The notes under the pieces: model-generated
What the model saw: the letters and a program-made list of their open reading frames with translations, nothing else
Databases searched by the model: none
Told to the model about the DNA's origin: nothing
Translations under genes and position numbers: made by a program
Assembly (NCBI RefSeq): GCF_001401755.1
Contig: NZ_AVQK01000018.1
Span: 124,001 to 188,000, forward strand
DNA from: Aquimarina longa SW024
GTDB taxonomy: Bacteria > Bacteroidota > Bacteroidia > Flavobacteriales > Flavobacteriaceae
Reading direction: 5' to 3'
Length of the DNA stretch: 64,000 nt
Part shown: one piece after another, positions 36,218-43,259 of the stretch
Position numbering within the stretch: the first letter of the stretch is position 1
How the letters are laid out: each line of letters begins with the position of its first letter

Positions 36218-36348
36218 ATTAAACAATATTTGAGTAGAAACCAAACGGAAGATAAAATCTTGGCTCAAAAGGAAACGGAATAAATGAGTAGTGGAAGAAG
36301 CGTTGGCTTTATGCCGTAGTCTTTTGATGGAAGTATTTTACGAGTTTA
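36218..36348. repeat. 131-bp duplicated leader, copy 2
   Basis: Second copy of the 34168-34298 repeat, same length and order. AAACGGAA boxes lie at 36243-36250 and 36273-36280. It precedes the ParB gene by 7 bp. Confidence 0.85.
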
Positions 36349-36465
36349 ACTTGCGGATATATTGTATGATAATAAACTCCCTCTAATGTAAAATGAAGAT
36401 TTATAGAATTTAAAACCAAATAATAATATTTACCACCAGTGTTTATTAAGTTTTGAAAAATACGT

Positions 36466-36487
36466 TATTCTGTACCTATTCTGTACC
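36466..36487. repeat. Tandem 11-bp repeats beside the partial tRNA
   Basis: TATTCTGTACC is repeated twice without gap. It lies about 75 bp from the att core on the ICE side, mirroring the TGTTGTAC pairs of the IME. Probably integrase arm sites of the ICE. Confidence 0.5.
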
Positions 36488-36501
36488 CATTGCAAAAAAG
36501 A

Positions 36502-36527
36502 AAGGCTTTCGATTTCTCGAAAGCCTT
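36502..36527 (-). terminator. Terminator of the displaced tRNA 3' copy
   Basis: AAGGCTTTCGA pairs with TCGAAAGCCTT (11 bp, 4-nt loop), followed on the minus strand by TTTTTT. It resembles the terminator after the intact tRNA-fMet. Confidence 0.7.
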
Positions 36528-36538
36528 GTCTTTGCTAG

Positions 36539-36582
36539 TAGCGGGAACTGGACTCGAACCAGTGACCTTCGGGTTATGAGCC
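36539..36582 (-). repeat. attL: partial tRNA-fMet (3' part: anticodon loop to acceptor)
   Basis: 44 nt matching the 3' part of the intact tRNA-fMet at 59783-59855, apart from two paired T-stem changes. The last 21 nt (36562-36582) are identical to 59806-59826. It marks the join between ICE and IME. Confidence 0.85.
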
Positions 36583-36621
36583 TAATAACTATTGGTTTAA
36601 TATGATTCAATATGTATTAAT

Positions 36622-36644
36622 ATATTTGATTATCAGTTATTTAA
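36622..36644. repeat. 23-bp motif shared with the ICE traE upstream region
   Basis: Exact copy of 13846-13868. It lies between attL and the arm-type repeats. Confidence 0.6.
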
Positions 36645-36685
36645 CTTTTATATAGAATCATAAAAATACACGATAAAACACAAAA

Positions 36686-36707
36686 TGTTGTACATATGTT
36701 GTACAGT
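36686..36707. repeat. Left 22-bp terminal repeat (integrase arm sites)
   Basis: TGTTGTACATA followed by TGTTGTACAGT. An exact 22-bp copy in the same orientation lies at 59713-59734 near the other end. Confidence 0.75.
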
Positions 36708-36732
36708 GTATTCTTAGAATTTCGTATCTTTG
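36699..36732 (+). promoter_or_regulatory. Integrase promoter
   Basis: TTG at 36699-36701 and TATCTTTG at 36725-36732, 23 nt apart, 20 bp before the integrase ATG. The TTG lies inside the arm-type repeat, so integrase bound there could repress its own gene. Confidence 0.6.
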
Positions 36733-36751
36733 TAATATAAAAGCAAAGGTT

Positions 36752-38095
36752 ATGGCATCAGTAAAGATAGTACTTCGGACGAACTATAGCAAAAAAAATG
36801 GCACTTGCCCGCTTGCCATTAGAATCACTCAAAATAGAAAAACACGGTTTGTTTTTACAGGAAAATACATTCTTCCCAAAGATTGGGATAAGAATTTATG
36901 CAAGGTAAAACGCTCCTATCCTAATTCTGCAAGGCTTAATAACTTCCTGCTTAAAAAGCTATCTGAAACGGAAAATATCGCCTTAGAAGCTGACACAGCC
37001 AATGACAATGTATCTAGTAAAGAAATTCAAAAAAAGGTGCAACGTAAAGGCAAAAACGTGTCATTTTTCCAATTTGGGGCGCAGCGTGTGAAAAGCAAAT
37101 ATTTGCAAGGTGTATTTTCCGTTGCAAAACCTGACCTGTCCATAATGTACAATATCAGCGAGTTTCTAACGCATAATAAATCCGAGAATAAACAAACGGT
37201 TATTGATGGTATTATGCAACGCAGAAAAGAACGTATAAGCAAAGCGCGAAAAGGTGAATATAATATTTTAGATATTCTGAAAAAAGAGTTTTCAAAAAAT
37301 ACAACCTTGTATTTTGAGGATATAAACGAACCTTTTATAAATCGGTTCAAAATCTTCTGTGCTTCGTATTTGGGTCAACAAAAGCGAACTATTACGAACC
37401 AATTAATGCTTATCCGTACCTTGTACAATGCTGCAATAAAGGACGGTATCGTAGATACAAAACACTATCCATTTGCAGGCGAAAAAGAAAAAATCCGTAT
37501 TGGTAACGGTCATAAAATCGGACTAACAAGGGAAGAAATCGAACGTATAGAGTCTTTGGGCTTAGAAGAAAACACCTCTATTTGGCATACTCGTAATGTA
37601 TGGCTTTTTGCCTATTACTTTGCAGGTATTCGTATCTCCGATGTTTTAGAAATGCGGTGGTATAATTTCAAGGATGGCAGATTATTTTATACGATGCACA
37701 AAAACGATAAGCCCGTAAGTTTAAAAGTACCAGATAAGGCGGCGGCTATCCTTGAATTTTACAAAGCTGACAAACAATCAAAAACAGATTTTATTTTCCC
37801 ATATCTCAAAAAAGCAGATCAGAATGATAAACGCGATATGTTTGTAAAAGCCCGTAATGCTTCAAGCCTTTTTAACAAATACCTAAAGCGAATTGCAGCA
37901 CAATGTGAGATAGATAAAAACTTATCCAACCATATAGCCCGCCATACCTTTGGGAATATCGCGGGGGATGCCATTAGTCCGCTTATGCTCCAAAAGCTGT
38001 ACCGTCATAGTGATCTAAAAACAACAATAAACTATCAAGCTAATTTCATTCATAAAGATGCCGACGATGCATTGGATGCGGTATTAAATTCTTAA
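36752..38095 (+). CDS. int: Tyrosine recombinase (integrase) of the IME
   Basis: 447 residues. An arm-DNA-binding domain (about 1-45; SVKIVLRTNYSKKNG, LAIRITQNRKTRF) and SAM-like core-binding domain (about 100-230) precede the catalytic domain: R near 294 (AGIRISDVLEMRW), HxxR near 393-396 (SNHIARHTFG), His in KLYRHSDLKTT, and nucleophile Tyr near 428 (TTINYQ). It directs integration into tRNA-fMet. First gene after attL, reading into the element, followed 9 bp later by an excisionase-like gene. Confidence 0.9.
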   Translation: MASVKIVLRTNYSKKNGTCPLAIRITQNRKTRFVFTGKYILPKDWDKNLCKVKRSYPNSARLNNFLLKKLSETENIALEADTANDNVSSKEIQKKVQRKGKNVSFFQFGAQRVKSKYLQGVFSVAKPDLSIMYNISEFLTHNKSENKQTVIDGIMQRRKERISKARKGEYNILDILKKEFSKNTTLYFEDINEPFINRFKIFCASYLGQQKRTITNQLMLIRTLYNAAIKDGIVDTKHYPFAGEKEKIRIGNGHKIGLTREEIERIESLGLEENTSIWHTRNVWLFAYYFAGIRISDVLEMRWYNFKDGRLFYTMHKNDKPVSLKVPDKAAAILEFYKADKQSKTDFIFPYLKKADQNDKRDMFVKARNASSLFNKYLKRIAAQCEIDKNLSNHIARHTFGNIAGDAISPLMLQKLYRHSDLKTTINYQANFIHKDADDALDAVLNS

Positions 38096-38104
38096 ATTAG
38101 GCGT

Positions 38105-38377
38105 ATGGAAGTGATTTGTTTAGAAACCGAAGCATTTTACGCCCTTGTTGACGAAGTGGTTGACCGTCTAAAAGAAAAGAATCAAGGGCATACACAAGAT
38201 AAATGGATTTCTGAAAGTGAAGCTATGCGCCTACTCCGTGTAACTTCAAAAACGACTATATCCAATCTTCGAAATAATGGGGATATCCGATTTAGCCAAC
38301 CCCGCCGAAAATTGATTTTGTATGACCGTGACAGCATTAATGAATACCTTGAAAAGCACAGTAAAAATACATTTTAA
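38105..38377 (+). CDS. Helix-turn-helix protein, excisionase-like
   Basis: 90 residues. WISESEAMRLLRVTSKTTIS then NLRNNGDIRFSQPRRKLILY and INEYLEKH form a MerR-like winged helix-turn-helix typical of excisionase-family proteins. It starts 9 bp after the integrase stop, so both are co-transcribed. It may bend DNA at the att sites or regulate the integrase. Confidence 0.75.
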   Translation: MEVICLETEAFYALVDEVVDRLKEKNQGHTQDKWISESEAMRLLRVTSKTTISNLRNNGDIRFSQPRRKLILYDRDSINEYLEKHSKNTF

Positions 38378-38379
38378 CA

Positions 38380-38628
38380 ATGGAAGAAAACGAAAATATT
38401 GAGCCTTCACCAGAATATCTGAAAGGTGTTAATCAAGGATATTATATTCATTCCTTTAAACCTGAATTGGTCGAAGCGATTAAAAAGAGTAATGCACACC
38501 CTGACTATTTGGATGGGTTTAATGATAGCGGTATGTTGTACGAACAAGATAGAATTCGCAAAGAATTTGATATGATCGAGGAGCAAAAGGATTTAGACCG
38601 CGAACAAGATCAAGGGTTAGAGCGTTAG
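38380..38628 (+). CDS. Small hypothetical protein
   Basis: 82 residues, very acidic with a repeating helical tail (DRIRKEFDMIEEQKDLDREQ). No domain recognised. It starts 2 bp after the excisionase-like stop and ends inside the convergent gene at 38617-39228 (12-bp overlap). Confidence 0.6.
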   Translation: MEENENIEPSPEYLKGVNQGYYIHSFKPELVEAIKKSNAHPDYLDGFNDSGMLYEQDRIRKEFDMIEEQKDLDREQDQGLER

Positions 38629-39228
38629 AACGATTAATCCGCATAAGAACGACAACAATATAATAATTGCGATTTCTGCGTCCGTGAGTGTCTTTAATCT
38701 GTTTTTACCTTCCCTCCTATCAAAATTCTGTTTTTCCTCCTGTACAGGCTTCTGTGGCTGTTTTTTCTCTCGTAAATCTTCTAAAATTGCCGTTTGAGCT
38801 TTCAAAGTCTCTTGCGATAGGTTCAATTTTTTAGATAAGTCCTGTTCGCGTTCTTCTGCCTTCTCTTTGGCTTCTTTGGATATTCGCAACAGTTCGTCCT
38901 TAAATTCAATTTGTTGTTCTAAAATCTTAATATCCTGTTCTAACTGTATGGTATTGTTTGTATTTTTAGCTGTGCTTTTTTGTATTTTTGCACTGTATTC
39001 TGTACTTGTATTGTTTGTATTTCTTTTTCGCTTAATTGCTGCATTATATTTCTTTGGGAATACCCTTTCTAACTCTGCTATAGGAATTACCTTATTATTA
39101 TTATCGTCTAAATTATAGGATAGTGCTTTATCTCCTTTCTCTTTGGTACGCACGTTTATAGTGCTTCTTGATGCGAAGCCTAAAAACTCCGTAGCTTCTG
39201 CAACCGTGTATTCTTGTTTGATTTCCAT
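38617..39228 (-). CDS. Tail-anchored DNA-binding protein (HTH, coiled coil, C-terminal TM)
   Basis: 203 residues. The N-terminal HTH-like part (EYTVAEATEFLGFASRSTIN, about 6-25) is followed by a long coiled coil (about 95-165) and a final hydrophobic helix (IAIIILLSFLCGLIVLTL) at the extreme C-terminus, a tail anchor. The order suggests a protein that tethers element DNA to the membrane. Function is inferred from layout only. Confidence 0.6.
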   Translation of the reverse strand: MEIKQEYTVAEATEFLGFASRSTINVRTKEKGDKALSYNLDDNNNKVIPIAELERVFPKKYNAAIKRKRNTNNTSTEYSAKIQKSTAKNTNNTIQLEQDIKILEQQIEFKDELLRISKEAKEKAEEREQDLSKKLNLSQETLKAQTAILEDLREKKQPQKPVQEEKQNFDRREGKNRLKTLTDAEIAIIILLSFLCGLIVLTL

Positions 39229-39430
39229 TTGTGCAATCCTGTATTATTGTACTGTATTCATACATTGTATAGCCTGTGCAGCCATAGGTAAAAGCAATGA
39301 TTTTACTTAATCCACAATACATGTGTACCGCGCAAAAATTTTTAATCTGTTTTTCTTTTAGCAAGCATACATAAAGCACCTTCGTTTTTACGAAGGTTCA
39401 TTTTTAACGATTTAAAGCGGTAAAAAGCTA

Positions 39431-39985
39431 CTAGGGAGTAGGGGGCAAACCATTACGTTTTAAAATTGCATCTATTTTGCTCAAATATTCCCGTTCCTGC
39501 TTGGTATCTTCCCTTTTATATATAAAGTTAGTATTAGTGTCTGCCGTATCTGTCATATCGCTATTTGTGCGGGGTACAGGTTGTTTTTTATATGATCGAA
39601 TTGCGCCAAAATTCAAATGTATCTTAATACCCGTATAATAGCCCAAACGGTCTTTGGTGCGACTATAATACAAATACCCCTCTTGTATGGCATCCTGTAA
39701 GTACCTATGCACTTGTCGAACACTACGCCCTAGCTTTTTGGCAATAATTCCCGCCGTTGTTTTAATGGGCTGTTCGCTTCCCGCCCAACCGAGCAACATA
39801 AGCACCATACAACGCGTACCTGACATCATACGGGGGTTTCTAACAAAATCCTGTTTAACAGCCTTTACAAACCCAAAATTCGGGCTTTGTAATGCCAATG
39901 ACTTTCTGCGGGGTTCTTTGCTGCGGTTAAAAGAGTAGGGTGCAATAATTGTATTGAGGTATGAAGTACTGGCGATGTGTCGCAT
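39431..39985 (-). CDS. Winged-helix protein, replication-initiation-like
   Basis: 184 residues. A winged helix-turn-helix (about 77-110; TTAGIIAKKLGRSVRQVHRY, then LQDAIQEGYLYYSRTKDRLG) is clear. Its place next to a structured non-coding region (39986-40489) resembles a plasmid replication or copy-control locus. No Rep_3 motifs can be confirmed by eye. Confidence 0.55.
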   Translation of the reverse strand: MRHIASTSYLNTIIAPYSFNRSKEPRRKSLALQSPNFGFVKAVKQDFVRNPRMMSGTRCMVLMLLGWAGSEQPIKTTAGIIAKKLGRSVRQVHRYLQDAIQEGYLYYSRTKDRLGYYTGIKIHLNFGAIRSYKKQPVPRTNSDMTDTADTNTNFIYKREDTKQEREYLSKIDAILKRNGLPPTP

Positions 39986-40080
39986 TTTTGGTTTTCCTTA
40001 TCCGTTTTAGGAAGAAAAACCCACCTTGAAAAAAAGCCGTAAAAAAGTGTTACAAGAAAGCATTTTTTTCTTGCATCTCC

Positions 40081-40172
40081 CTTTATATTGGGCGATGCTT
40101 CAAGTGTTCAGTTTGTTGTGCATCGCTCAATATAAAGATTTTTTAAAAGGCTCGCTTCGGCGGGCTTTTTTA
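40081..40172 (+). ncRNA. Candidate small RNA with 18-bp stem and terminator
   Basis: CTTTATATTGGGCGATGC pairs with GCATCGCTCAATATAAAG. A terminator AAGGCTCGC-TTCG-GCGGGCTT plus T-run closes it. The terminator has no plus-strand gene before it, which suggests a short transcript. Antisense or copy-control function is inferred. Confidence 0.4.
40146..40172 (+). terminator. Rho-independent terminator without upstream gene
   Basis: GC-rich stem with TTCG tetraloop followed by six Ts on the plus strand. Confidence 0.7.
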
Positions 40173-40446
40173 TGTTCCTAATGTTTCGTTTTGATTCTCC
40201 GTGAAAATTGTTACCCGTTAGTTTTCCCTTTTTCATCCACCAAAGCAACCACAAAGAATGTGGATAAGCCAAGTTATAGACAGGGTGGGCGGTTTAATTA
40301 TTTTAGTGAAGTGAAACAAGCAAAGATTTAAGGTAAGTGGGCGTATGCCCCTTAACGTAATTTTGCGCAGCTTGAACGATCTAAGAATGATTAAAAATGA
40401 TCTTCCGCTTAATCCGTAAAACACAACATCTGGTATGCGAGAGCTG

Positions 40447-40480
40447 AACTATGAAAACAACATCTTGTGTTTTCATAGTT
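40447..40480. terminator. 13-bp perfect hairpin after the 128-residue gene
   Basis: AACTATGAAAACA pairs with TGTTTTCATAGTT, 8-nt loop, 10 bp past the stop of the minus-strand gene at 40490. On the plus strand it is followed by TCTTTTC. Confidence 0.5.
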
Positions 40481-40489
40481 TCTTTTCAC

Positions 40490-40876
40490 CTAGCGTTTTA
40501 TTAGTTTAAGATTATCATTAAGCGTTACTGTATATACTTCTGAATTATTATTAGAAAAAGTAATTTCATCGTTTCTAATTTGAAGGACTTCTACAGGCTT
40601 AGAATTAAATTTAAAACTTACAGACTGGTCATAGTCTGCTTTATTTATCTTTTCAGGCGATACCGAATGTATCTGATCAAAATCTAAATTAATCTTTGTT
40701 CCCTTCTTCAAATAAGGAATATCAAAACCATCACTATTGTTATGAATGATTGTTTTTACATCTCTCGTTCCAGATTCACTAAATAATCGTGACCATACTG
40801 TCTCTGAAAATGCTGTATTAAAATTATCGCTATGATGATATTCAAAATGGGCTTGGAAAGGTATTAATTCTGACAT
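40490..40876 (-). CDS. Hypothetical beta-rich protein
   Basis: 128 residues, rich in beta-type residues, no signal peptide, Cys-free. Contains DIPYLKKGTKINLDFDQIHS. No family recognised. It lies between the replication-like region and a YkgJ-type gene, both minus strand. Confidence 0.45.
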   Translation of the reverse strand: MSELIPFQAHFEYHHSDNFNTAFSETVWSRLFSESGTRDVKTIIHNNSDGFDIPYLKKGTKINLDFDQIHSVSPEKINKADYDQSVSFKFNSKPVEVLQIRNDEITFSNNNSEVYTVTLNDNLKLIKR

Positions 40877-40960
40877 AAAAAATTTATTTTAAATATACAA
40901 AGTTTAATAATACCCTTTATAGAAAATATTGTTTTTCAGGTTGTATTTTACGACCTAAAA

Positions 40961-41605
40961 TCATTTTTCTTTGACTTGTTTTAATATCATTGCAGGTAAA
41001 ATTCCAGAAATAGAACTATTCCAAATAGCTGTTTTGATGTTTTCCATTTTTGGCAACAAAAAATACAATGGTTTACCATATTTATCATTTAAGCAGAATT
41101 TAGGCTCACTAGCAGCTAGTAACATTCTACAACTAAGCGGTCTAACTCTATACACTTTACATTCCTTAGTTTCCGAATCTAAGAAGATACAATCTCTTTG
41201 ATTTAATGGTAAATTAAATTTAGAAAGTGCTTGATAAGTAGCTTTATTCAAATCTACTTTTATATCATTTACCGATATATAATTATGAAGAATTTTAGCT
41301 TCATCATCAGAGATAAACACCTCTTTAGAACAACAAAAAGAGCATCCTTTTTTACACGTTATTGTAGGCTTTTCTTGATTACAGTATTCATTCATATAAT
41401 TATCTACATTTTGGAATACATTTTCAAGAGCTTTAACCACGCCTTTATTATCTCTATCTTTTTTGTATAATTTTTTTAGCTTAATAATGTCATAACTATG
41501 GTAGAGCTTAAAATACCAAGGTGTTTGCTTAAACCTTTCTTTATATAAATCTGGCATAATTAAAAAACCAATCTTATGCCAATATCTAACTAAAAAACTA
41601 ATCAT
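40961..41605 (-). CDS. YkgJ-family cysteine-cluster protein
   Basis: 214 residues. The cysteine pattern CKKGCSFCCSK (about 84-94) with CIFLDSETKECKVYRVRPLSC downstream is the YkgJ/CxxCxxCC metal-cluster signature. A metal- or Fe-S-binding cytosolic protein; role unknown. Its ATG overlaps the stop of a short reading frame upstream (41602-41745) by 3 bp. Confidence 0.75.
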   Translation of the reverse strand: MISFLVRYWHKIGFLIMPDLYKERFKQTPWYFKLYHSYDIIKLKKLYKKDRDNKGVVKALENVFQNVDNYMNEYCNQEKPTITCKKGCSFCCSKEVFISDDEAKILHNYISVNDIKVDLNKATYQALSKFNLPLNQRDCIFLDSETKECKVYRVRPLSCRMLLAASEPKFCLNDKYGKPLYFLLPKMENIKTAIWNSSISGILPAMILKQVKEK

Positions 41606-41745
41606 TCATTTTTATTTTTCTGATTTATATGCGCTTTAATTTCAGGGGTAATTGCCTCATAAGATAATAATAATTCATAAGATATATTATTATATTTAGA
41701 ACCCTGAAAATAATTTAAGCCATTATCTCCAAAGACTGATAACAC
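41602..41745 (-). pseudogene. C-terminal remnant or small ORF before the YkgJ gene
   Basis: About 47 codons, starting only at GTG, ending ...AHINQKNKNE. It has protein-like composition but no ATG and a stop close upstream. Its stop overlaps the YkgJ start codon. It may be a truncated gene or a short coupled peptide. Confidence 0.3.
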
Positions 41746-41798
41746 ATCATATGAAAAATGTTTTTAAATATCCATAGAATACTAACAAAGAAGAAATT

Positions 41799-41825
41799 AA
41801 GGGATGCGGTTCGCACCCCTTTTTT
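41799..41825 (+). terminator. Plus-strand terminator without gene
   Basis: AGGGATGCG-GTT-CGCACCCCT followed by TTTTTT. No plus-strand gene ends before it, so it may mark an unseen short transcript. Confidence 0.5.
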
Positions 41826-42218
41826 ATTTGATTTCGATAGTATTCATTTTCAAATTTTACCCTGTGAATACTTGGCGTATCGGTTTAATTGACATTACAA
41901 AATCAAATGTATTATACAATGGTTTTGCGGATTCCACACAATCCGTAGGAATCGGGGGAGCAATCTCCCTTTTCCTTTTTTTAGGGTTTTTCGAGGTCGA
42001 GCGCAAAGGCAATGAGAACGGTTAAAACGACTTTCTTTTTCTGAAAGGCGGTTTATCGGTTCGGGCGCGTTTTGAAATCTATATGTTTTGTGAACGCTAG
42101 TTATGGCCGTACAAAATATATAGTTTTCAAAAATGGGGTTTGGTGCTGTCATTATCTCGTAAAATCGTATCTTTATTATATGATAACAATCCATAAAACA
42201 GACAATTATATTATAACA

Positions 42219-42329
42219 ATGTCGGGTAGAAACCTTGACAAATTGGGGCTTTGCAAAAAAAGTAAAGTTTCAAAAAATCGGTTTGCCCCAAACATCATTT
42301 TAAAAAATAGGGATGAAGGAAAACATTAA
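42219..42329 (+). CDS. Small basic peptide
   Basis: 36 residues (starts MSGRNLDKLGLCKKSKVSKN) from the ATG near 42219. It overlaps the next gene by 17 bp, which suggests translational coupling. A -7-like TATCTTTA lies about 50 bp upstream. The frame continues further upstream but looks non-coding there. Confidence 0.4.
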   Translation: MSGRNLDKLGLCKKSKVSKNRFAPNIILKNRDEGKH

Positions 42330-42642
42330 CCAAACGCCGCAATTGCCACCATTGCCGTACCATTTGAAAATTGATAAAGCCCCTAAAAATGAACGGGCTA
42401 AATCGGGGTTTATAAGTCACAAAAATACGCCACGCTTTATGTGTCGTTTTATAATTGGGGATGCTCCTAAAGAAACAAAAGGCTTGACCGTTCATAATAC
42501 AGAAACAGGCGTGACTTTATATGATCTTACATTGTCTGATACTACAGACTTAAAAAATGATTTACACAATGTTGAAATTGCAATGAAAGAGGGCGCACGG
42601 GTAATATATGATATAATATACCCGCCGTTCTTCAGGAAATAA
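42313..42642 (+). CDS. Hypothetical protein
   Basis: 109 residues (MKENINQTPQLPPLPYHLKI..., C-terminus VIYDIIYPPFFRK). Pro-rich N-terminus, no domain recognised. Overlaps the 36-residue frame by 17 bp. Cytosolic, probably a small element protein. Confidence 0.5.
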   Translation: MKENINQTPQLPPLPYHLKIDKAPKNERAKSGFISHKNTPRFMCRFIIGDAPKETKGLTVHNTETGVTLYDLTLSDTTDLKNDLHNVEIAMKEGARVIYDIIYPPFFRK

Positions 42643-42659
42643 TTTTAAAGCATATTAAT

Positions 42660-43187
42660 CTAGGGCTTTGTAATATGCCAATTACCTGTTTTAAAATTGA
42701 TACGGTGTAGCAATAGTTCAAAATTTAAAACCTCGTGGTCTTTTTTTAGCTGCTGCCTATCAACAATATGATTAGTAATTTTACTGTAATCTACATGACT
42801 AAGAATATTAAAAGGTATGGAATAATGTAACCAATGAAATACCACATTGTCTGGTTTCGCTTTTTCTTGAAGCATAAAATAGATACGATCATTTCTTGTA
42901 TCTTCAATTAATTCTAACCTAAAATTAGTACTGTCATCAGAATTATTTACTACATACTCCATAGTAAAATCTCTATTACAAATAATTCGCTCTTGATAAT
43001 CAAAAACAACAATAGCAGGGTTGTGTAATTCGTGCTTTATACATTCTCTACTTAAACTTAGAAAACTTAACAACATACACTCATAAGAATTGATATGTTT
43101 TTTATAAGTTGTAGCATCTAATTTTATATGGAAATTAGGATTAATATACGGGGTTACTATTTTTTCTATATCTGTGGGATATTCCAT
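42660..43187 (-). CDS. Hypothetical protein next to T6SS cargo
   Basis: 175 residues, no signal peptide, no recognised family. Minus strand, downstream of the two lipoproteins of the PAAR/effector module. It may be an accessory or orphan immunity gene of that module, or unrelated. Confidence 0.5.
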   Translation of the reverse strand: MEYPTDIEKIVTPYINPNFHIKLDATTYKKHINSYECMLLSFLSLSRECIKHELHNPAIVVFDYQERIICNRDFTMEYVVNNSDDSTNFRLELIEDTRNDRIYFMLQEKAKPDNVVFHWLHYSIPFNILSHVDYSKITNHIVDRQQLKKDHEVLNFELLLHRINFKTGNWHITKP

Positions 43188-43259
43188 CTTTTTAGTTGTT
43201 TAGCAGCAAACTTTTGGCAACTCTATGTACAGGAAGAAATGGGATGTTAAAGTTATCAA

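Larger units (their letters stand above)
1..36582. mobile_element. Integrative conjugative element (ICE), right part; left end outside window
   Basis: The region holds a Bacteroidetes-type conjugation gene set (TraE to TraN, VirD4-like coupling protein, DUF5712 relaxase, BfmA-like accessory) plus ParB, SSB, RadC, DUF932 and DnaC-like replication helpers. Two defence islands interrupt it. The right boundary is inferred at the partial tRNA-fMet copy, because ICE-type genes stop there and a second element with its own integrase begins. No integrase is seen on the ICE side, so it probably lies beyond the left edge. The boundary is an inference; membership of the Tra and Mob genes is strong. Confidence 0.8.
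39986..40489. other. Structured non-coding region, possible regulatory RNA
   Basis: An 18-bp stem with one G-U pair (40081-40098 with 40120-40137, 21-nt loop) is followed on the plus strand by a terminator at 40146-40172. No open frame of note on the plus strand. See the separate terminator entries. Confidence 0.5.

Noticed and set aside
39378-39396. Hairpin CCTTCG-TTTTTA-CGAAGG between 39228 and 39431
   Set aside because: Short, no clean T-run for either neighbour; not strong enough to call a terminator.
41804-42025. 73-codon plus-strand frame (MRFAPLFYLIS...)
   Set aside because: It starts inside the terminator hairpin; no upstream signal and chance-like composition.
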